A stretch of DNA of 64,000 bases, from contig CAJINV010000013.1 in assembly GCA_905178155.1 (NCBI GenBank), positions 2,408,545 to 2,472,544 of the forward strand. Reading direction: 5' to 3'. Source of the DNA: Amoebophrya sp. A120. Taxonomy: Eukaryota > Sar > Dinophyceae > Syndiniales > Amoebophryaceae. This document shows, in pieces, positions 57,072 to 64,000 of this stretch (position 1 is the stretch's first letter; every line of letters begins with the position of its first letter). A program made the position numbers and the translations under genes. The notes under the pieces were generated by a model that was given only the letters and a program-made list of their open reading frames with translations, searched no databases and was not told the origin of the DNA.

Positions 57072-59981
57072 ATGGCAACTCCTGCCTCCTCTTCTTCGCT
57101 GGCGGGAACATCAATCATGTTTTTCCCCAGCGGCCACGCAATGGCGCCACCGCAGCCAACAAGCGGCCAGCACGGATCATTTTCCTGTGGCAGTTCTGGT
57201 TCTTCGGGGAGCTGCCCGGCGGAGATGTTGACGTATGAGTCGGTACATGCTCAAATTTCCGTGTTCGAGGAAATGGTGGAAAACCGAAGGCTCGCGAAGC
57301 TCATCGAAATGGACGACCACGTGGGCGTCTCCTTCCACCTGGCCACCGGGATCTGCCTCGCGTCGACCATCTTTTTCTTTGCGCAGGTAGCCTTCGTACC
57401 CGATCGATGGAGGAATTCCATGGTGATCGCAGGGCTGGTTACAGGTATAATTGAGATTGAAGAGCAACTCGCTTCATTTTTTTTTCCTGGAAGATCAAGA
57501 TTGTCTTTTGCGGTAGTCTACTAACCAGCCAGCAGGACAGAGAAAGCTTGATTAGACACCACAATGAACAAATAGCGGTGCTTTATATAAATGACAAAAT
57601 GATGTTGAAAATGATAATGAAGGTGTGGCCTGGCATCACTACCAACACATGCAAGAGATCTGGGAAGACACGTCAAAAGCCCCGACCATTTATCGCTACA
57701 TGGATTGGTTTGTGACCGTGCCCCTCCAAGTGATCGAGTTTTACCTGATCCTTGTCGCCGCGAACCCAGACGACAACATTTCCGTCCCCGCTTCCCTGTT
57801 CTACCGCCTCCTGATCGGCTCCATTTTTATGCTGGGCTTCGGGTACGCGGGCGAGGCCGAGTGGATGGACCGGTGGGGGGCCTTTGCCGCGGGCTGCTGC
57901 TGCTGGGCGTACATTATGTACGAGGTAAGTACGAGGAAACAAAGATCACTAAATTTCTTTTCATGAATCACTTCTGTGGGTGTGCTCTCGTCGTGCTGCG
58001 GCACCCTGTTGCATTAATGACTTGTTTTATATGCTTTGTACAAGCATTTCGAATTACTCTAAAACGAAATCGCAAACGAACAATATTAAAAGAATAACTT
58101 CACACAGCACATGAAACACAGATTTCCTTTGGCGAGGCCGCTCGCATTTCCGGGAAGATGGGGTTGACCGACCGCGATCTGTTCCTGCGCTTTGTTTCGG
58201 GCCGCACCAAGGAGGACCTCGAGGAAGAAAAGGAAAACGAAAAAATCATCCAGCAAGCCAAGAACGTGAAAGCCGCTGAGATGATGAAGATGAGCAGCGA
58301 CATTCACACACCCTCGCTGTTGACCACTTCGGACAACATGCTGCAAGACAGCACTGCAGTGTCGATGGACGACAACTTCATGCAGGAGCACAAAAAAATC
58401 ATGGAGCAGATGGATTTTTCCATCTCCTCCCCGTCCACAAACAACAAAACCGCATCAAAGAAAGGAGCCCAGCAGGGTGGTTCTGGTTCTCTCTCCTCGC
58501 CCAAAATAAACAACGGTCCGCCGTCGGGGCAGAACCAGACCCTCGCGGGAGCACTGGTGACCAGCATGTCCTCCGCCTTGCGGGTGGACCAGGTGAATGC
58601 CGATTCCGTGGCGATGCAGGACTACAAGAAACCGGAGGCACAGCTGGCCTTTGAAATTCTGCGGGCGATCTTCATTTTCGGCTGGGCACTCTACCCCATT
58701 GGATATGCGGTGAAGGGGGACGGAACCAATATTACGCAGGGGGTGGAGAACACGTTGAATGGTATCTATGATAGGAACTTACTACAATAGTTCATCTGGG
58801 GTCTACATCTACTACCTTTTGTGCAAGTAGTGCAATGAAAAACAATAAGTTTCCTTTGCATAGTTGTATCAAATGAAAATAGAAACAACTTTACAGCCGT
58901 CTACAACGTGGCCGACTTGATCAACAAAGTGGCCTTCGGTGGGGCAATCTATTACGCTGCCTGTTCGAACGTCGAGGCCGAGAAGGCCGAACTGTACGCG
59001 TTGCGCGAGTCGTTAGACCTGGAGATATCGCGAGAAAAAAGTGTTACAGTTACACATTTGTTGGAGCTCTTTCTGCATCACAAATTTTCTCTGTGTGGCA
59101 GAGAAAACTTGTAATGCGAAGATCATAAGGGAAAACAGGAAGGAAATGAGGCTGCCAAGCATTTCCTGCATGAGAAAGGTTGTCTGTGTTGCCGGTCTTG
59201 CAACACAATCTGTAACTGTAACACTTTTTTCTTACGATAGGAGATGACGCAAAAGCAGTGGCTAAAAAAGCAGGCGAACGGCGGCGAAATAGAAATGGCG
59301 GATTGGTACAAGGTATCAAGTGTAAAAATGTCTGGGTCCTCTGGAAGATTGCCAGACTTGTCATGCATATTTTGCATGGCCCCTGATGGCTGTAATGCAT
59401 GGCCTAGCATCACATATTTCTAGAAGGCTTCCTGATAAGTACCTATTCTGCATGAGAAATGCCCTCTCCGTGTAGACCAAACTGGGCTCCTCTTGCTGGT
59501 CATGCAATACAGATTTTTTTCGAATCCGAAGACAGCGTTGGGGCGACTTGCCGTGGTAGCGCTCGGCTTTTGTATGTTGAGGTCGCCGAAAGTGCTTCCT
59601 CGCCCACCCCCCGGGGAGGGGATCCTTGACCTGTGGCGCTGGGTGCGGGTGTCCACTACATGATGATGATGACAGCGTGACAAGTTGCAATCTTCCAGAC
59701 CCAGACATTTTTTCAATCCATACACGGCGAAGTTGATCAAGCAAGCACGGAAGGAACAAATGATCGAGCAGAAGAGAATGTGGTACAGTGCTGTAGTAGT
59801 GTTGATTTCATTTCTACGTCCTTCGTCCTCGTCGAGTTTTCTTTTTTCGTACTTTCCGATTATTGAGAAACACTAGTACAAGTACAACAAGCAAGTACAG
59901 CCCACCATCTTAATGTGACACCACACTACCACCAGGAAAGCCATGTTCGCAAGTGGTGACGAAGGTGCCGCAGCGAATTAG
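57072..59981 (+). CDS. Proteorhodopsin-type light-driven proton pump with enlarged E-F loop
   Basis: A seven-helix retinal protein. Seven exons (57072-57444, 57623-57924, 58122-58761, 58897-59025, 59245-59313, 59728-59782, 59936-59981) total 1614 nt, 537 aa. Helix A begins near residue 82 (GVSFHLATGICLAST). Helix C is RYMDWFVTVPLQVIEFYLIL: D152, T156 and E163 match the DTE proton-pump motif (Asp97, Thr101, Glu108 of proteorhodopsin). R149 and H130 match Arg94 and His75. Q160 matches position 105, where Gln gives blue absorption. Helix F is FGWALYPIGY; helix G has D445 and the retinal K449 (VADLINKVAF). The E-F loop (about residues 232-398) carries an extra ~155 residues. N- and C-terminal extensions are ~80 and ~75 aa. 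Four introns are GT-AG, two are introners. Presumably acquired from bacteria. Confidence 0.96.
59026..59239. mobile_element. Introner G in the rhodopsin gene
   Basis: A 214-bp element with termini TATCGCGAGAAAAAAGTGTT and the complement of TATCGTAAGAAAAAAGTGTT, continuing through ACAGTTACA, about 30 nt in all. The target repeat GGAGA is perfect (59021-59025, 59240-59244). Removal gives ESLDLE/MTQKQW. No GT is available at the 5' junction. Confidence 0.95.
59314..59722. mobile_element. Introner A8 (family A, oversized) in the rhodopsin gene
   Basis: A 409-bp element, about 150 bp longer than other family A copies. Termini are TATCAAGTGTAAAAATGTCT and the complement of TATGGATTGAAAAAATGTCT, then GGAAGATTGC on both. 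The target repeat is CAAGG/CACGG (4 of 5). Removal gives ADWY(K/T)AKLIKQ. The extra sequence lies in the 3' half (about 59520-59670). Confidence 0.9.
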
Positions 59982-62150
59982 GCGGCAGGAAGAACGGGAT
60001 GCTGTGGGGTTTGTGGGGGAACGTGAGATGTACGGACTCCGGTCTTCGAAAAGCGAAACTAGTCTACAAGAAAGAGCGGCTCAAAACTAAAGAAAGAGAA
60101 AGCCGAATGACGACAGAACGATCTGTTTAGCTGTTATACATTACAATCATCAAAGTGCTGAAAAGTTTTACATGGAACACTGAGATTTAGCGCACTATGT
60201 ATTAGTACAAATAGAAAGGAAGAGGAAGAGCAACAAGCCTGGCGAATAGCAACGCCAGCCTGCTTACAAAGGCTCTGTATCGGTATCGCAGGTATTCATT
60301 CAGAGGCTGCAAAAGTCTCTTTGCGTATCGATCGATTTTATGGCGAAAGTAAGGTTGTACCACTAAAACAGTAGTGCTGTACATAGCAAGTCTAGACCTC
60401 TCCCTGCATGAGTAGAAGTGTATAGGAATAAGTCCTTGTGCAGGCTACATCCCTGTACAAAAACAAGAGCCAAGGCCTACTGCGAACTCGATCGAGCAAA
60501 TACATGTTTTTAGCCGCGGCGCATAAGGTACCACAAAAAGGAAAAGCAAACAAATGCTCACGCTGACCAATTCAATGTGCAAGACCAAGACTGTGAACAC
60601 AACGACATTGCACGGCGCCGCTGGCAATGCCGTAGTCTGACAATGTTCCCACTGAAAGAGTTCGCATATGAAAAAGAGTTGAAATCATGGACAAACTTGC
60701 ACTTCGACCGCCAAGAAACAGACTAAGTAAGTAGATTTTTTCAAAATCACTATACTAGAAGATGAAGAACTAGAAGTAGAACCCCAGTTATGTTCACCTG
60801 TGGATCTGGATGAACAATGGTGAGCAGAAAGTAGATCATCTCTACTCGGACCACCCTGATCCAGCGCTCGCGTAGTTCGGAGAATGTTGACATTGTGGTG
60901 GCGCTATCCAACCTTTTGGTTCATCCTGTAGTTTAGCCTTGGTGATGGTGGATCATGGCCAAGGAGGTGATCTTTAATACTGAGGGCGCAGAAATGACCG
61001 GACTTGGAAATGGGGCAATTTCACACCTGACCATGTAGGATGGAAGTTGAAATGATTTGTGGTAGCATTGGGATTTGGATTTTCTTTTGTAGTGCTGGTT
61101 CCGAAGTTGAAGTTTCTTAACTGCAGACACAGACACATACTTGAATGTGCTAGCGGGTAGTACAAAGTCGTACCGACGGCAGAAAAACCCGACTACACGG
61201 TCATCTCCCACTACCAGTCAACGTGCTGTAAGTAAAGCCAACCTGTTTAGAAGCCTATCAGGATTAGATTTCAATTGTTGTTTTGTACTCAGCGTAGATG
61301 TAATTTGTAAATAGAGTCAAAAATTTGTAAATTACTATAAGTGTCGCGACGACTTGGTCTTTGAGTGTTTATTTGTTCGTCAAGAACGATTTTACGAGAG
61401 CCAAAGGTATAGCGGACTCTTCGTCTGGTTTTTTTTATACGGTGTCCTACTACTCAAACTCAACATATATGAAAGAAGCTCCTCTGTAGAAGCTGTTTTT
61501 GGTACAGGTACTACTTTTCTAGTCACGATCGACCGGGGGAAAAGCAGTCAACCTCAACGCGGCTCAAAAGATATACTCAATTTCGTTTCTGTCGTTCGCG
61601 GGTATATCTGCGAAGAGTATAGAAACGTTTTTGTGGTAGGCACAGAAAAAAGTTTAATCAGACACGACCTGGTAGGGTAGCAGTGACATACTTCCTTGTT
61701 ATTATTTGCTCGTAATCGTATAGTTTTTCTTCAAAGAAATTTCTAGCACAGCAGGACGAGGGGCCTTGCTGCGAAACATCCTCGCAGCGTTGTTTTATTG
61801 GCATTTTTCGCCGAAACACGAGCTGGCAAAGTGAACAAAACAAAGTATTTAAGTACATCATCAGAGATATTCCCTGTATTGTTATTGATGTAGAAATCGT
61901 TACTATCCGGTACAATAAAGGTATACGGTCGAAATGTGTTAACCAAAAAAAAAAACCTAACTCAAAAACAAACCTCTTACTCGGACAGAAATTCTCCACT
62001 AGCAGGTGGAGCAAAAAAAAAAGGACTTCTCTGGGCCTATCATCCGGATTCGTTGTGGTGTCTGTACCGAGCCCTCAACTGCACACAAGAGGATTTTAGC
62101 AATAAACTCACGAGGCAGGAGGTTCACTTCTCTAGAGCAAAAGAAACATC
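59982..62150. other. Long intergenic region
   Basis: About 2.2 kb, AT-rich, between the rhodopsin and the MA3 gene. No frame on either strand shows domain content; no RNA or repeat was seen. Confidence 0.5.
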
Positions 62151-64000
62151 ATGCCCGTGAAAAATCTTGTGCCCGCACCGGCCCACTCGTCCGGGGGAAA
62201 TTATAAACACAGTTCTTCCACTTCGTACCCCTGCTTTGAAGCGCACCAGCAGGACGAACACCCGTATAGCACGTTGCTCACCCCACAGCACGTGGACAAG
62301 ACGCATCTTTCCAAGAAGGAAAAGGAGAAGCAGTTGTTTGCCGCCTCGTTGAAACACGACCACGCAGTCTTCAAAAAGCAACGGAAGGAACACATGTCGA
62401 CGCAACAGCTGGTTGCGGAAGTGCGCGAAAAGAGGAGGGCGCACGAGCAGAATGGGCCCGCGTCGATCCGGCAGCCTGCGGGTACTACAACAGGAGCAGC
62501 AGCTCCTATGCTTTTGGACGACGATGTTGAGATGATCATGGGACGAGAAGATCCAGAATTTGATACCCACGACGAGAATCTTTTTGCCAGTGCCACCTAC
62601 CGTGCCACGACTGAGAGGACGACGTCGACCCGTCTAGAAGAGGAACACTTCCCGGCGCCCGGCACTAATGCTTTTGTCGATTCCCCCCTCGCCGACAGTA
62701 CGGCGGTGATGCTGGCGGAGATCCCGTCGCCCAACCACGGGGAGACTCTCTTGAACAACAAAGCTGCTTGCTCAACTTCTTGTTACCCTCTGGGCAGTAA
62801 GCCGCAGCGGAAAGAGTGCAGCGTCTGGCCTGAGTATGAGAAATTCAAGGTGGACGTCACCAACGTGCTCGTGGACTATTTGAATGAACGTATAATTATG
62901 GCGCGAGTTTTGATTTTTTTCCGTTCAACATTCCGTCATCGAGATTGTGCAATCCAAATTCACGAGTAAGTACGATATGTCGCATTGCGACGGTCCTTGT
63001 TTCCCGCGGTCTATTCACCCAGCATGAAGAAATCCAAAAATCGCGCATAATTATACTTCTACGCTTCCACCCAAACAAAAGCCAGGGTGATATAGATATA
63101 CAAGTAAAGTATTTGCAATATGTTTAAATCACTTGCTATTCCCAAAAATCTCAACCCAAAAACAGACGAGACCCTCGAGACGTCGATGGATTGCCTGCTC
63201 CGCAGCACGTGCGAGAGGGAGAAGTCGCTCCTTGTCTACGAGTGGAGCGACCTGGTGCTGCTCACCGCCTTCAATCTGCAGGTGAACGGTGAGGCGCAGG
63301 AAGAGAGACTGTTGGATTTTCTCACGGTTTTTCTCGGCCAAATGAGCAGCGGTGATGGTGTCGGGTCTAAGAACTTTTGCAGCGTGACCACGGAACAAGA
63401 CTTTGACGGGAGTGATGGAAATACACAGAAAAAAATGTTATCTCCGTTCGACTTGGCGCTCGAAAAGCTGCTTTCCAGGTGGGAGGAGCTGAAAATGGAT
63501 TTTCCGAGGTTTCCGGAACTTTTGGGAAAAATCCTGGTGCGGCTTGTCCAGGTGAGAATTGGCTAATTGCGGTGCTGCAGAGACGAGAGATAGGCTTGCT
63601 GCGGCTCTTGGTGCTGCCACTGCCTGTGCAGAAACAACAGAATGTTTGTGCTCTTTCTTGATCCGTTATAAAATGCGACTGAGTTCGTTCCTCTTTAGTG
63701 AAATACTTATGAAAGAAACTGAAACTTCACAGGATGCCCAAGTCTTGCCGGTTTCTATCTTGAACCGGGTGCCCGAGAAGTTTCTTTTGGAGAAGTACCT
63801 GTCGGCTGGGACTACAAGTACAAAAAATGCTACTGCAACTGCTCGTTTGGAATTGGAAAATAACTCGGGCGACGAGATTGAGTCCCTCGAGACGACACTG
63901 ATCGACAACCTAGCGTCCGCGAAGAAGAAAATTAAGGCCATCCTCTCCGAGTATTCCCACCCGGTGGACCGGTCGAGCGGGGCGAAAAAGACCAACGAAT
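62151..64000 (+). CDS. MA3-domain protein (eIF4G/PDCD4-like), 3' end outside window
   Basis: Exons 62151-62889, 63166-63551 and 63733 to the window end use GT-AG borders in matching phases. The N-terminal ~210 residues are polar, with a charged helical region (KKEKEKQLFAASLKHDHAVF, STQQLVAEVREKRRAHEQ). From about residue 230 the sequence EKFKVDVTNVLVDYLNEHET opens a helical domain. It ends in LLSRWEELKMDFPRFPELLG and VLPVSIL, the typical close of an MA3 domain, in which helices contact eIF4A-type helicases. Such proteins regulate translation or RNA processing. The family call rests on the domain's C-terminal pattern. The protein continues beyond position 64000 with SLETTLIDNLASAKKKIKAI. Confidence 0.7.

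Noticed and set aside
57072-59981. Bacterial contamination carrying a proteorhodopsin
   Set aside because: The gene has GT-AG introns in correct phase, two introners of the same type as its neighbours, and continuous eukaryotic surroundings.

Overview
The window is nuclear DNA of a compact-genome dinoflagellate-type protist. The best guess is a syndinian parasite of the Amoebophrya kind; this is an inference, since no rRNA or organelle marker is present. Four things point there: spliceosomal introns throughout; flagellar axoneme genes (radial spoke protein 3, CCDC113, a centrin); a bacterial-type proton-pumping rhodopsin carrying eukaryotic introns; and many introns that are themselves small mobile elements (introners). 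Every gene I can support lies on the + strand, as in dinoflagellate one-way gene arrays, at about one gene per 3-4 kb. I found no tRNA, rRNA, spliced-leader gene or CRISPR array.

Layout. 0.4-1.1 kb: DCC-family thiol oxidoreductase. 1.9-5.7 kb: 1133-aa helical-repeat protein. 6.8-9.6 kb: RSPH3. 12.0-14.2 kb: CCDC113. 15.1-17.4 kb: secreted or membrane Cys/Pro-rich protein. 18.0-19.2 kb: centrin-like EF-hand protein. 20.5-24.1 kb: RING protein. 24.8-27.4 kb: ACC-synthase-like PLP aminotransferase. 28.2-35.3 kb: 1567-aa coiled-coil protein with a PH-like end. 37.1-38.2 kb: low-complexity protein, followed by a palindromic tandem array (38.25-39.12 kb). 39.4-47.5 kb: repeat-rich region with fragments of two genes, tandem duplications, and a 2.65-kb element with terminal inverted repeats holding telomere-like repeats. 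48.4-56.2 kb: small unknown genes, including two paralogous single-pass microproteins. 57.1-60.0 kb: proton-pumping rhodopsin. 62.2-64.0 kb: MA3-domain protein cut by the window end.

The main discovery is the intron system. About two dozen introns share one architecture regardless of internal sequence. Each has terminal inverted repeats that usually begin 5'-TA(T) and end ATA-3', and most are flanked by a 5-nt direct repeat copied from the exon (14 perfect, 4 with one mismatch). Removing the element plus one repeat copy restores the reading frame. In the 1567-aa gene, with its six conventional GT-AG introns also removed, the twelve exons sum exactly to a multiple of three. In RSPH3 the restored protein matches the family consensus across the junction. 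Several junctions offer no GT-AG pair. At least seven sequence families (A-H) are present, and families A and D occur in both orientations. These features fit DNA-transposon-like elements that act as introns.

The rhodopsin has every proton-pump residue (DTE motif, pump histidine, retinal lysine), a blue-tuning glutamine, and an extra ~155 residues in the loop between helices E and F. Introners have since inserted into its C-terminal exons.
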